Source of the DNA: Amycolatopsis sp. WQ 127309
GTDB lineage: Bacteria > Actinomycetota > Actinomycetes > Mycobacteriales > Pseudonocardiaceae
DNA length: 64,000 nucleotides
Direction: 5' to 3'
Assembly (NCBI RefSeq): GCF_023023025.1
Contig: NZ_CP095481.1
Coordinates: 2,914,001-2,978,000, forward strand
Position numbers and translations under genes: made by a program. The notes under the pieces were generated by a model, which made no database searches, had not been told where the DNA came from, and saw only the letters and a program-made list of their open reading frames with translations. Each line of letters opens with the position of its first letter. Positions within the stretch are counted from its first letter, which is position 1. Positions 1 to 8,624 of this stretch are shown one piece after another.

Positions 1-603
1 TGGATCGGCCCGCACGTGACGATCGGCACGCCCGGCGAGGACCGCGGCCGCCCCCACCCGGCCGCCTGGGACACCGCGCCGACCGGTGACCCGGATCACG
101 ACGGCCACGGCGTCGTCATCGGCAGCCGCAACAAGATCCGCGAGTACGCGAGCGTCCACCAGGGCACCTGGCGCACGACGACGCTGGGCAGCGACGGCTA
201 CTACCTGCGCGGCTCGCACATCGCGCACGACTGCCTGGTCGGCGACGCCGTGACCATCGCGTCCAACGTCGTCACCGGCGGCCACTGCCACATCTGGGAC
301 GGCGCGAACCTGGGCATGGGCGCGGTGCTGCACCAGAAGGTCGTGATCGGCCCCGGCGCGATGGTCGGGATGGGCTCCGCGGTCCGCCGCGAGATCGGCG
401 CGTTCACCATCGCGGTCGGCAACCCGGCCCGGGTCACCGGCGTCAACGTGGTGGGCCTGTCCCGCCGCGGCCTCGACGAGGCGACCATCGAGGCGCTCGG
501 GCCGTGGCTGAAGGGTAAGGAAGGTCTCCCGGACGCCACCCTGCCCGGCGACCTCTCTACCTTGGTAAAGGCGTGGGACGCCCGCCCGCGCGAAGAGCAC
601 TAG
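1..603 (+). CDS. LpxA-type acyl-ACP-dependent acyltransferase (3' part)
   Basis: The frame is open from the first base, so the true start lies upstream of the window. The visible 200 residues form hexapeptide repeats of a left-handed beta helix, with an HIAHDC segment whose second His (bases 226-228) matches the catalytic His of LpxA. A C-terminal GVNVVGLSRRG segment is the usual LpxA helical-domain entry. LpxA enzymes move a (3-hydroxy)acyl group from acyl carrier protein to a nucleotide sugar in the cytoplasm. A Gram-positive actinomycete makes no lipid A, so another sugar or amino-sugar acceptor is likely. An acyl carrier protein gene follows 11 bases after the stop, which fits an ACP-dependent enzyme. 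The family call is firm; the substrate is unknown. Confidence 0.85.
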   Translation, partial: WIGPHVTIGTPGEDRGRPHPAAWDTAPTGDPDHDGHGVVIGSRNKIREYASVHQGTWRTTTLGSDGYYLRGSHIAHDCLVGDAVTIASNVVTGGHCHIWDGANLGMGAVLHQKVVIGPGAMVGMGSAVRREIGAFTIAVGNPARVTGVNVVGLSRRGLDEATIEALGPWLKGKEGLPDATLPGDLSTLVKAWDARPREEH

Positions 604-614
604 GAGTCGTGAGC

Positions 615-860
615 ATGTCTGAAGTGGCCCCCAAGCTGCGTGAGGTCTTCGTCGAGGCGCTGGACCTGGACGGCGACGTGGACGTCGAGAACCTGAAGTA
701 CCGCGAGATCGAGGCGTGGGACTCCGTCGGCCACATGGCGCTGGTCGCGGCCATCGAGGACGAGTTCGACGTCGAGTTCGACACCGACCAGGTCATCGAC
801 ATGTCGAGCTTCAAGGTCGCCGTGGACATGGTCACCGAGCTCCAGTCGAAGAATGACTGA
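615..860 (+). CDS. Acyl carrier protein
   Basis: An 81-residue acidic, mostly helical protein with the phosphopantetheine attachment motif DSV (Ser37, in AWDSVGHM). ACPs carry acyl intermediates as thioesters. The ATG at 615 is preceded by AGGAG at 602-606, which decides the start; an in-frame GTG at 609 is less well placed. It lies between an LpxA-type acyltransferase and a FabG-type reductase and overlaps the latter by 8 bases, so it is probably a dedicated carrier for this cluster rather than the fatty acid synthase ACP. Confidence 0.93.
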   Translation: MSEVAPKLREVFVEALDLDGDVDVENLKYREIEAWDSVGHMALVAAIEDEFDVEFDTDQVIDMSSFKVAVDMVTELQSKND

Positions 861-1590
861 CGACTCCCTGTCCGGTCGCGTCGCGCTCGTCACGGGCGGG
901 ACGCGGGGGATCGGCCTGGCCACCGTCCGCGCGCTCGCCGGGGCGGGCGCGACGGTGGTGCTCACCGGCCGCGACGAGACCCGCGCGAAGGAAGCCGCTT
1001 CGGCTGCGGGCGCCGCGGCCGGGCTCGCGCTCGACGTCACCGACGCGAAGGCGGTGTCTTCGCTGGTCAGGGGCGTCGCGAAGGAGTACGGCCGGCTCGA
1101 CATCGTCGTGGCCAACGCCGGGATCATGGAGGACGCGCTCCTCGGGATGATCCGCGAAGAGCTCGTCGACACGACGCTGAGCACGAACGTCGCCGGCACG
1201 CTGCACACCGTGCAGGCGGCCGCGCGGGCGATGATGCGCAAGAAGACCGGCTCGATCGTGGTGCTCGCCTCGATCGTCGGCGAGCACGGAAGCGCCGGCC
1301 AGACGGTGTACGCGGCGTCGAAAGCGGCGGTGGCGAACATCGCGCGGTCGGCGGCGAAGGAGCTCGGCCGGTCCGGCATCCGGGTCAACGCGGTCGCGCC
1401 CGGCGTGATCGAGACCGACCTGACCGCGGGCCTGAGCGAGGACGCGAAGGCCGAGAACGCCGGCAAGACGCCGCTCGGGCGGCTCGGCCGGGCGGAAGAC
1501 GTGGCGAACGCGATCCGGTTCCTGGTGAGCGATGATGCGTCCTTCATCACCGGCCAGGTGCTGGGCGTCGACGGAGGCTTGGTGCTGTGA
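853..1590 (+). CDS. 3-oxoacyl-ACP reductase, FabG-like SDR
   Basis: A 245-residue classical short-chain dehydrogenase. The NAD(P)-binding TGGTRGIG is at residues 14-21, NAG at 88-90, and the catalytic Ser140, Tyr153 and Lys157 (YAASK) are present. The C-terminal GQVLGVDGG is typical of FabG. It probably reduces a 3-oxoacyl group carried on the ACP encoded just upstream; its ATG overlaps the ACP stop. The context suggests it makes a 3-hydroxyacyl-ACP for the LpxA-type acyltransferase or for the LuxC/LuxE pair. Substrate chain length cannot be read from sequence. Confidence 0.88.
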   Translation: MTDDSLSGRVALVTGGTRGIGLATVRALAGAGATVVLTGRDETRAKEAASAAGAAAGLALDVTDAKAVSSLVRGVAKEYGRLDIVVANAGIMEDALLGMIREELVDTTLSTNVAGTLHTVQAAARAMMRKKTGSIVVLASIVGEHGSAGQTVYAASKAAVANIARSAAKELGRSGIRVNAVAPGVIETDLTAGLSEDAKAENAGKTPLGRLGRAEDVANAIRFLVSDDASFITGQVLGVDGGLVL

Positions 1591-2981
1591 CGCTGTTGGG
1601 TGCGGGAGCTCGGCTGGTGGACGTGGCCGGGGGCCGCACGCTGGCGGGCGCGGAACTGTCGGCCGAGGTCGGCCGCCGGATGGAAGCCCTGGCGGAGCTG
1701 CCGGTCGGCGTCGTGTTCGCGCGGATGTCCGTCGACCTGCCGAGCGTGCTGACCTACCTGGGCGCGTTCGAGTCCGGCCGGGCGATCGCGCTGATCGACC
1801 CGGCGCTGGACGTGGACGTGCTCGCCGGGCTCGTCGAACGCTTCCGCCCGGCCGCCGTGCTGTCCGCTTCGGGTGACGCGCCTGCCGGGTACATGATCCG
1901 GGGCGACGACTGGATCCGCTCGTCGGCCGACGGCGTCGCGCCGCACCCCGACCTCGCCGTGCTGCTCCCGACCAGCGGGTCCACCGGCAACCCGAAGCTC
2001 GTCCGGCTCTCGCGCCAGGCGATCCTGTCGAACGCCGACGCCATCGCGCAGGTGCTCCGCATCGACGCCGACGAGGTCGCGCCCACCTGCCTGCCGCTGC
2101 ACTACAGCTACGGCCTGTCGGTGCTGAACTCGCACCTGGTGCGCGACGCGACCGTCGTGATCGAGCCGTCCGGCGTGCTCGGCCGCGGCTTCTGGGACGC
2201 GGTGAACGCCCACGGCGTGACGTCCCTCTCGGGCGTCCCGTACCACTACGAGATGCTGCGGCGGCTCAAGTTCGACCCCGCGAAGTACCCGACGCTGCGC
2301 ACCCTGACGCAGGCCGGCGGGAAGCTGCGCGACGACCTGATCACCGAGTTCAACGACAAGATGATCGCCGTCGGCGGCCGGATGTACGTGATGTACGGCC
2401 AGACCGAGGCGGCCCCGCGGATGACGACGGTGCCCGCCGAGCGGCTGGCCGAAAAGCTCGGTTCCGCCGGGCCGGCGCTGCCGGGCGGCCGGTTCGCCGT
2501 CCGCCGCGACGACGGGTCGGAGACCACGCACCCGAAAATTGTCGGTGAGGTCGTCTACCGTGGGCCCAATGTGATGCTGGGTTACGCGGACGACGAGTCC
2601 GGCCTGGCCAAGGGTGACGAATGCGGCGGCGTGCTCGCCACCGGTGACCTCGGGTACCTCGACCAAGACGGGTTCCTGTTCATCACCGGCCGGCTCAAAC
2701 GCATCGGCAAGGTCTTCGGCAACCGCGTCAGCCTCGACGATCTCGAGCAGGCCGTCCGCACCGCGGCGGTCGGGATCGACGTCGTGGCGGCGGTGCCCGC
2801 CGGCGACAAGGTCGTGCTGTTCGCCGAGGGCGTCGGCAAGGACATCTGCAAGGACGCGTCGAAGGCGCTGTCCGAGCGGCTGCACCTGCACACGAGCGGG
2901 TTCGACGTGCGCCCGATCGACACCGTGCCGCTGCTGGCCAGCGGCAAGATCGACTACCGGTCGTTGGAGGCGAAGGTATGA
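1587..2981 (+). CDS. AMP-dependent acyl ligase (ANL superfamily)
   Basis: A 464-residue adenylate-forming enzyme. The P-loop TSGSTGNPK is at residues 129-137. YGQTE, TGDLGY and a C-terminal SGKIDY with the catalytic Lys (about 454) follow in the usual order. It activates a carboxylic acid as acyl-AMP, likely for loading onto the nearby ACP. The GTG start at 1587 overlaps the fabG-like stop (GTGA), which indicates translational coupling. At about 460 residues it is shorter than long-chain acyl-CoA synthetases and closer to stand-alone ACP-loading ligases. The substrate is not predictable. Confidence 0.85.
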   Translation: MTLLGAGARLVDVAGGRTLAGAELSAEVGRRMEALAELPVGVVFARMSVDLPSVLTYLGAFESGRAIALIDPALDVDVLAGLVERFRPAAVLSASGDAPAGYMIRGDDWIRSSADGVAPHPDLAVLLPTSGSTGNPKLVRLSRQAILSNADAIAQVLRIDADEVAPTCLPLHYSYGLSVLNSHLVRDATVVIEPSGVLGRGFWDAVNAHGVTSLSGVPYHYEMLRRLKFDPAKYPTLRTLTQAGGKLRDDLITEFNDKMIAVGGRMYVMYGQTEAAPRMTTVPAERLAEKLGSAGPALPGGRFAVRRDDGSETTHPKIVGEVVYRGPNVMLGYADDESGLAKGDECGGVLATGDLGYLDQDGFLFITGRLKRIGKVFGNRVSLDDLEQAVRTAAVGIDVVAAVPAGDKVVLFAEGVGKDICKDASKALSERLHLHTSGFDVRPIDTVPLLASGKIDYRSLEAKV

Positions 2982-3058
2982 GCGAGCCTGCGAGTGAATC
3001 ATTCAACACAGCGTTCGCCGCTCAGGCCGAGCTGAGCGTCAGCGAGGTCGGCGCATGA
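2978..3058 (+). CDS. 26-aa mini-ORF coupled at both ends
   Basis: A reading frame of 26 codons beginning MSEPASESF and ending SEVGA. Its ATG overlaps the ligase stop (ATGA at 2978-2981), and its own TGA overlaps the ATG of the LuxE-like gene (ATGA at 3055-3058). It therefore bridges what would otherwise be a 73-base untranslated gap. It has no domain I recognise. It may be a real small protein, a coupling peptide that carries ribosomes from one gene to the next, or a small inserted repeat with ATGA ends. Homologue or copy searches would separate these. Confidence 0.45.
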   Translation: MSEPASESFNTAFAAQAELSVSEVGA

Positions 3059-4107
3059 GCGTGTTCACTCGGTCGCAGGCTGACCGGGAGGCGTTGCTGT
3101 TGCCCGAGCTCGCCGCCCTGACCGCACACCACCGGGCGAGTTCCGAGGGCTACAAACGGATCCTGTCGTCGCTCGGAATCGCGCCGGACGCGTCTTTCGA
3201 CACGATCGCCGACCTGCCCTGGCTGCCGGTGCGGATGTTCAAGACGCACGACCTGAAGTCCGTTCCGGACAGTGAGGTGTTCAAGACCCTCACCTCGTCC
3301 GGCACCACCGGTGCCGGCGCGTCGCGGATCTACCTCGACAAGGAAGCCGCGGGCGCGCAGACCAAGCAGCTCGGCGCGACCCTGCAGGAGGTCCTCGGCG
3401 GCGAGCGGCTGCCGATGCTGATGGTCGACACCATCGGCATCATCAAGAACCGCCGCTCGTTCTCCGCGCGCGGCGCGGGGGTGCTGGGCATGGCGAACTT
3501 CGGCCGCAAGCACACGTACGTGCTCGACGAGAACGACCGGCCGGACGTCGAGGCCGTCAAGAAGTTCCTGGCCGAGTACGGCGGCAAGCCGTTCCTGATC
3601 TTCGGCTTCACGTTCATGGTCTGGCAGTACCTCTACGAGGTCGCCCGGGAGCACCAGCTCGACCTGTCCAACGGCATCCTCGTCCACTCCGGTGGCTGGA
3701 AGAAGCTGATCGACCGCGCGGTGGACAACACCGAGTTCCGGCGCCGGTTCAAGGAGGACACCGGGCTCACCCGGATCCACAACTACTACGGGATGATCGA
3801 GCAGATCGGCACCGTGTTCCTCGAAGGCCCGTCCGGCAACTCGCTGTACTGCCCGGACTTCGCCGACGTCGTGATCCGCAACCCGGAGACCTGGGAAGAG
3901 CAGCCGGTGGGGGAGCCGGGCGTGATCGAGGTCGTCTCGACGCTGCCGCGGTCCTACCCCGGGCACGTGCTGCTCACCGAAGACCTCGGCGTCTGCAACG
4001 GGATCGACGACGGCGACTGGCCGGGCAAGCACTTCTCCGTCCTCGGGCGGCTGCCGAAGGCCGAGGCCCGCGGTTGCTCGGACACGTTCTCGGGAGCGGC
4101 GGCGTGA
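3055..4107 (+). CDS. LuxE-family acyl-protein synthetase
   Basis: A 350-residue member of the LuxE acyl-protein synthetase family, which is distantly related to AMP ligases. The ATP-binding TSSGTTG is near residue 82, and the internal FGFTFMVW and HSGGWKKL segments are typical of LuxE. In luminous bacteria LuxE activates a fatty acid with ATP and passes the acyl group to a cysteine of the reductase LuxC. Here the LuxC-type gene follows with a GTGA overlap, so the pair is intact. No LuxD and no LuxAB pair is present, so the product aldehyde probably enters cell-surface or secondary metabolism. Confidence 0.9.
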   Translation: MSVFTRSQADREALLLPELAALTAHHRASSEGYKRILSSLGIAPDASFDTIADLPWLPVRMFKTHDLKSVPDSEVFKTLTSSGTTGAGASRIYLDKEAAGAQTKQLGATLQEVLGGERLPMLMVDTIGIIKNRRSFSARGAGVLGMANFGRKHTYVLDENDRPDVEAVKKFLAEYGGKPFLIFGFTFMVWQYLYEVAREHQLDLSNGILVHSGGWKKLIDRAVDNTEFRRRFKEDTGLTRIHNYYGMIEQIGTVFLEGPSGNSLYCPDFADVVIRNPETWEEQPVGEPGVIEVVSTLPRSYPGHVLLTEDLGVCNGIDDGDWPGKHFSVLGRLPKAEARGCSDTFSGAAA

Positions 4108-5348
4108 GCACCCTTGCCCAGCGTTTTCCGTTGGCTGACGCGGTTTCCGTGACCGACCTGGTCGGCGAGCTGCGTGCCGAGCCGCCCGGTGGCCGGTTGC
4201 GCGTCGGTGACCCGCGGGTCGTCGAGTTCGTCACGAAGTTCGCCCGCAAGCTGCTGGCCCCGGCCACCGCGCGCCGGTTCCCGGAGCTGGCGTCGCTCGG
4301 GTTCTTCCTGCGCAAGGGCGAGATCGCCAAGGCGTTGTCCACTTTGGACACCAAGGGTGGCGCGCTGCGGTTCCCGCGCGGGCTCGTGTTCCACGTGCCG
4401 CCGGCCAACGTCGACACGATCTTCGTCTACTCGTGGGCGCTGTCCGCACTGGCGGGCAACCACAACGTCGTGCGGGTGTCGTCGCGCTCGGCCGGGGCCG
4501 CCGAAGCGGTGCTGGAGGCGCTGAACGCCGCACTGTCCGAAGTGGACCCGGCCACCGCGGCGGCGATCACCGCCACCCAGCGGATGGTCACCTACGACCG
4601 CAGCGACGAGGTGAGCGGCGCCCTGTCGCTGGCCGCCGACCTACGCGTCATCTGGGGTGGCGACGGTTCGGTCGCGGCGCTGCGCAAGTACCCGCTCGCG
4701 CCGCACGCGCGTGACCTGACGTTCCCGGACCGTTCGTCGTTCGCCGTCGCGTCGGTGGCGGGCTGGCAGCGGGCGTCCGAAGCGGAGCGCCGCGCGGCCG
4801 CCGAGGGCTTCTACAACGACTCGTACTGGTTCGACCAGGCCGCCTGCTCGTCCCCGCGCGCGGTGTTCTGGGTCGGCGACGAAGACGGCGCGCGCGTCGC
4901 GGGGCAGGAGTTCCGCACGCTGCTGGCGCAGGTGCTCGTGACGAAGCAGCACGTCACCGAGCCGGCGATGGCGGTCCAGAAGCGCGTCTCGGCGTACGGC
5001 GCGGCGGTCGACGGCCTGGTCAAGGACATCTCCTTCGCGGGCAACGGGCTGGCCACGCTGGAGCTGGCCGACCCGGCGACCATGCCGCGCGAGTGGCTCG
5101 GCGCCGGCACGTTCGCCAACGCGCGGGTCGCGTCCCTGTCCGATTTGGTCCCGACCGTCCTCCGCAAGGACCAGACGGTCGGCCAGTTCGGCTTTACCAC
5201 GGAAGAGCTGACGGCGTTCGCCCACGAACTCGCCGGTCGCGGAGTCGACCGGATCGTGCCGTTCGGCTCCGCCCTGACGTTCTCGGCGGTCTGGGACGGT
5301 TACGATCTGCTGGCCGAGTTCAGCCGCCTGGTCACCGTGCAGGCCTGA
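4104..5348 (+). CDS. LuxC-family acyl-CoA/acyl-protein reductase
   Basis: A 414-residue aldehyde-dehydrogenase-fold reductase of the LuxC family, which reduces an activated acyl group to an aldehyde with NADPH. The catalytic Cys248 lies in WFDQAACSSP, as in LuxC. The GTG start at 4104 overlaps the LuxE-type stop; a longer upstream frame exists but would overlap the previous gene by more than 30 bases. Reductase and synthetase normally form one complex. The neighbouring ACP, ketoreductase, ligase and LpxA-type genes suggest the acyl substrate is made and activated locally. Confidence 0.9.
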   Translation: MSTLAQRFPLADAVSVTDLVGELRAEPPGGRLRVGDPRVVEFVTKFARKLLAPATARRFPELASLGFFLRKGEIAKALSTLDTKGGALRFPRGLVFHVPPANVDTIFVYSWALSALAGNHNVVRVSSRSAGAAEAVLEALNAALSEVDPATAAAITATQRMVTYDRSDEVSGALSLAADLRVIWGGDGSVAALRKYPLAPHARDLTFPDRSSFAVASVAGWQRASEAERRAAAEGFYNDSYWFDQAACSSPRAVFWVGDEDGARVAGQEFRTLLAQVLVTKQHVTEPAMAVQKRVSAYGAAVDGLVKDISFAGNGLATLELADPATMPREWLGAGTFANARVASLSDLVPTVLRKDQTVGQFGFTTEELTAFAHELAGRGVDRIVPFGSALTFSAVWDGYDLLAEFSRLVTVQA

Positions 5349-5360
5349 GGAGATGCGTCG

Positions 5361-6344
5361 ATGACGACATTGGAGTCGCCGGAGTGGGAGACGCCGGCTG
5401 CCAAGAAGCAGCCGAAGTCCACCAAGGCGAAGATCCTCGACGTCGTCAGGTGGGTCGCGATCCTGCTGGTCATCGGCTTCGCGGCCAAGCAGCTCGCGGC
5501 GAACTGGGGTGAGTTCTGGCGCACCCTGCACGACGTGGCCTGGCAGTCGTCGCTGCTGAGCCTGGTGGCCCTGGTCGCGGCGATCATGGTGTCCACCTGG
5601 GGCTGGCAGGTGATGGTCGACGACCTGGGCAAGCCGATCGGCTACGCCCGCGGCGCCCAGATCTGCCTGGTCGGCTCGCTCGGCAAGTACGTGCCCGGCT
5701 CGGTCTGGGCGTACCTGCTGCAGATGGAGCTGGGCCGCAAGGCCGGCCTGGCCCGCGCGCGCATCTTCACCGGTTCACTGATCCAGCTCGGCGTCGGCAT
5801 CGTGTCGGCGCTGGTCGTGTCGCTGCTGGCGGCCCCGGCGGTGTTCAGCAACAGCCCGCGCGCGCTGTGGCTGTTCGTGCTGATCCCGGTCGGCCTGGCG
5901 ATGCTGCACCCGAAGATCCTGACGTGGGGCACGTCGCTGGTGCTGCGTGTGCTGCGTCGGCCGCCGCTGCAGCAGCCGCTGACCTGGAAGGTCGTCGGCA
6001 AGGTGTTCGGCGCCTCGACGGCGGCGTGGTGCCTGCAGGGCGTCCACCTGTGGCTCCTGGCGAACTCCGTGGGCACCCCCGGCATCAGCGGCTTCATCCT
6101 CTGCGTCGGCGCGATGGCCGTGGCGATGACGGTGGGCACGTTCGCGTTCATCCTGCCCAGCGGCGTCGGCGTCCGCGAAGTGGCCCAGGTCGCGGTCCTC
6201 ACGGCGAGCGGCCTGACGGTCGGCCAGGCCACGGCGTTCGCGGTGGCTTCCCGGGTGATGTTCACGGTCGCGGACCTGCTGACGGCGGGCGGCGCGGCCC
6301 TCGCGGCCCGCTCGCTGCGCGGCAAGACCCCCGCAGCCGCCTGA
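5361..6344 (+). CDS. Flippase-like membrane protein (LPG_synthase_TM family)
   Basis: A 327-residue polytopic protein with a cytoplasmic N-terminus and about eight hydrophobic segments. It contains the hallmarks of the lysylphosphatidylglycerol synthase TM/AglD-like family, GKYVPGSVW and PSGVGVRE. Members are suspected to move lipid-linked sugars or lipids across the membrane. It starts 12 bases after the LuxC-type gene, with GAGGAG just upstream, and ends the run. That position suggests export of the lipid or glycan product of the cluster. The exact cargo is unknown. Confidence 0.8.
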   Translation: MTTLESPEWETPAAKKQPKSTKAKILDVVRWVAILLVIGFAAKQLAANWGEFWRTLHDVAWQSSLLSLVALVAAIMVSTWGWQVMVDDLGKPIGYARGAQICLVGSLGKYVPGSVWAYLLQMELGRKAGLARARIFTGSLIQLGVGIVSALVVSLLAAPAVFSNSPRALWLFVLIPVGLAMLHPKILTWGTSLVLRVLRRPPLQQPLTWKVVGKVFGASTAAWCLQGVHLWLLANSVGTPGISGFILCVGAMAVAMTVGTFAFILPSGVGVREVAQVAVLTASGLTVGQATAFAVASRVMFTVADLLTAGGAALAARSLRGKTPAAA

Positions 6345-6365
6345 CCTGCCGCTTCGCTCTTGGCC

Positions 6366-6547
6366 TGTGGACAACTAGCCCGCGGGAGCTCTCTTCAGAG
6401 CCGCAACCGGGGCCTTTCGTCACCGTGACGCAAGCGGGCTTTCCGGGGCTGTCACAGCATTCCACCCCGATTTCCGCACGATCGGGCAGCTGCCCACAGG
6501 CCTGTACCCAAGTTGTCCACAGGCACTTGTGCACCTGTGGACAACTT
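6366..6547. repeat. DnaA-box-like nonamers with 14-nt inverted repeat
   Basis: The 202-base space between two convergent genes holds three copies of TTGTCCACA: 6513-6521 on the + strand, and 6366-6374 and 6536-6544 on the - strand. The last two form a perfect inverted repeat, AAGTTGTCCACAGG at 6510-6523 and its complement at 6534-6547, around a 10-base loop. TTGTCCACA is the DnaA-box consensus known from Streptomyces. The hairpin could also end transcription from both sides; its last base touches the stop of the downstream - strand gene. Confidence 0.75.
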
Positions 6548-8538
6548 CAGGGTCGGAGTCGATAAATCACCGCGTCCGAGTCACGCCAGACCTCCTGCAG
6601 GAACGGCTCCCCGGCCAGCCCGATCAGCCCCGGCTGGTACGGCTTCCCCGGCTCCGTGGACGGCTTCCCCAAGATCACCCAGCGCACGTTCAACCGCCGC
6701 ACCGCCGCCCGCACCGCCGCGTCCATCTCGTAGTCGCGGAACCGGTCCGCCAGCAGCAGGGCGTCCGACGGCGGGAGCGTCTCGTCGTAGTGCGCCGCCA
6801 CCGTGCGGACGCCCGAGAGCGCGTACGTCCACGCCGTCCCGTCGAAGCGGTCGTTCATCGCCCACTCACCCGGCTCGGCCAGCTTCCCGAGCTCCGCCAT
6901 CGCCGCGGCCTCGCCCGGCGTCACCCGCAGCTTCGCCGGGTCCGCGGCCTGGTAGCCCGCGGCCACCCGGGCGCCGTTGGACCGGAAGTACAGGCCGTTC
7001 GACAGCAGGACGAACCCCAGCAGGACCACCACCGCCACGGCGACCGCCGGTATCCGAGAGAACCGCGAAGACAGCCACGCCTGCGTCTCCGCCAAGCCGT
7101 GCGCCGCCAGGACGCACAGGGGGACCGCCGCCATCGCGAAGAACCGGTACGGGTCGTCCCACCACGGCCTCGACAGCGCCATCACCAGCGGGGCGTTCGA
7201 CGACGCCACCGCCATGTACGCCAGGCCCGTCACCGCCGCCGTCAGGCCGATCCAGCGCAGCGCCCCCGCGCGGGCGAAGAACACGATGCCCAGGAACAAC
7301 GCCACCGACAGCCAGATCTGCGGGTGCGGCTCCTGGTGCTGGAACCCGAGCAGCGCCCCCAGCGCCGTCGACGCGCGCCACTCGCTCGGCCAGCCGTAGT
7401 ACGGCACCGCGCTGTTGGCCAGGCCCAGCGCCCCGAACAGCTGCAGCCACGCCACCAGCAGCGCCACCACCGCGATCGGCAGCAGGGCCAGCAGGTCTCG
7501 GCCGATCCGGCGCCACCCGCCGAGCCAGCGCTGGACCAGCAGCGGGCCGGCGAACAGGATCCCGCCGAACAACGTCGACGAGTGGACGCACAGCAGCCCG
7601 ACCGCGGCCAGCAGCAGCACCAGCCCGGTGTCCGGCGCGACCCGCTCCAGGTACCGGCGCAGCGCGACCGCGCTCAACGGCGTCAGCGTCAGCCCCAGCG
7701 CGAACGGCAGCAGCGGCCCGCGGTCCATCGACTCGTAGACGCCCATCACCGGCGCCACCGCCGTCAGCGCGACCGCGCCGGCCAGCACCGCGCGGCCGCG
7801 GAACTCGCGCACCAGCGTCACCAGCGACAGGGCCAGCAAACCCGGCAGCAGCACGGTGTTCGCGTCCAGCACCTCCGGGATCGACGCGCCGCTCAGCCGG
7901 TACGTCACGGCCGCCAGCAGGTGGTAGGCGTTGGGGTAGAACACCGGCGCCGCGTCGCCGTACCAGTTCACGTGGCCGGTGCCGAACAGGCCGCCGTCGC
8001 CGGTGTCGGCGATGTAGCGGACGGCGTTGCCGTGGTACACCGCGTCGAACCCCTGCGGCAGCGCGCCGAGGTGCCCCAGGCCGAGCAGGGTCGCGTAACC
8101 GCCGATCACCGCCGCGAACAGCAGGCACGCGCCCACCGCGAGGTGCCCGCGCCGCGCCCACAGCCCCGGTCCGGGCTCCGGCGAGCTGCGGCGCACGGTC
8201 AGTTTCCGGACCCCGAAGGCGATCGCGACGAACACGACGGTCGACACGGCGTAGGTCAGCGGGGTGAACGACAGGCCGACCGCCGCGGTCCACGGTCCGG
8301 TCAGCCCGCCGACGGCGTAGCTCAGCAACGGCGTCAGCCCGGCCAGGGCCCAGCCGCGCACGCCCGCCGCGTACCCGGTCAGGAGGCCCGGGACGGCGAG
8401 GACGGCAATGGCGGCGCAGACGGAGAGCACGCTGGAGACTAAGCCGACAACGGCCGGCCGGGCAGCCCGGGGGACGGCCCTGATCAGGGCTTTTGCGCGT
8501 GATTTCGAAGGCGTCGCGGGAATCGTCGGAATTGCCAC
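6547..8538 (-). CDS. DUF6541-type polytopic membrane protein, likely GT-C glycosyltransferase
   Basis: A 663-residue protein with a long run of hydrophobic segments and a soluble C-terminal stretch. It carries conserved RYIADTGDG and FYPNAYHL motifs and a SRPWWDDPYRF motif that are also present in the protein at 14514-16523, so the two are paralogues. The architecture is that of lipid-linked-sugar-dependent GT-C enzymes of envelope biogenesis, and the AG locus context supports this. No donor or acceptor can be named. The start taken is GTG at 8538; the ribosome site there is weak, so the true start may lie a little downstream. Confidence 0.7.
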   Translation of the reverse strand: MAIPTIPATPSKSRAKALIRAVPRAARPAVVGLVSSVLSVCAAIAVLAVPGLLTGYAAGVRGWALAGLTPLLSYAVGGLTGPWTAAVGLSFTPLTYAVSTVVFVAIAFGVRKLTVRRSSPEPGPGLWARRGHLAVGACLLFAAVIGGYATLLGLGHLGALPQGFDAVYHGNAVRYIADTGDGGLFGTGHVNWYGDAAPVFYPNAYHLLAAVTYRLSGASIPEVLDANTVLLPGLLALSLVTLVREFRGRAVLAGAVALTAVAPVMGVYESMDRGPLLPFALGLTLTPLSAVALRRYLERVAPDTGLVLLLAAVGLLCVHSSTLFGGILFAGPLLVQRWLGGWRRIGRDLLALLPIAVVALLVAWLQLFGALGLANSAVPYYGWPSEWRASTALGALLGFQHQEPHPQIWLSVALFLGIVFFARAGALRWIGLTAAVTGLAYMAVASSNAPLVMALSRPWWDDPYRFFAMAAVPLCVLAAHGLAETQAWLSSRFSRIPAVAVAVVVLLGFVLLSNGLYFRSNGARVAAGYQAADPAKLRVTPGEAAAMAELGKLAEPGEWAMNDRFDGTAWTYALSGVRTVAAHYDETLPPSDALLLADRFRDYEMDAAVRAAVRRLNVRWVILGKPSTEPGKPYQPGLIGLAGEPFLQEVWRDSDAVIYRLRP

Positions 8539-8624
8539 CCGATCGGGTTATATTGGCCCGGGGTTCGCCTCCCGATGCCCGATAACCTGGCGGGGCCGGC
8601 AGGGCGACGAGGTGAGGGGGCCGG

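Noticed and set aside
600..3002. Very long antisense open frame across the ACP-ligase region
   Set aside because: It overlaps four genes with clear motifs on the + strand. Its translation is Arg/His/Val-rich low-complexity sequence typical of antisense frames in GC-rich DNA.
6366..6547. Possible chromosomal origin because of DnaA-box-like nonamers
   Set aside because: Only three nonamers occur here, with no dnaA, dnaN or AT-rich unwinding element; real actinomycete origins have many more boxes. Kept as a titration-site or terminator question.
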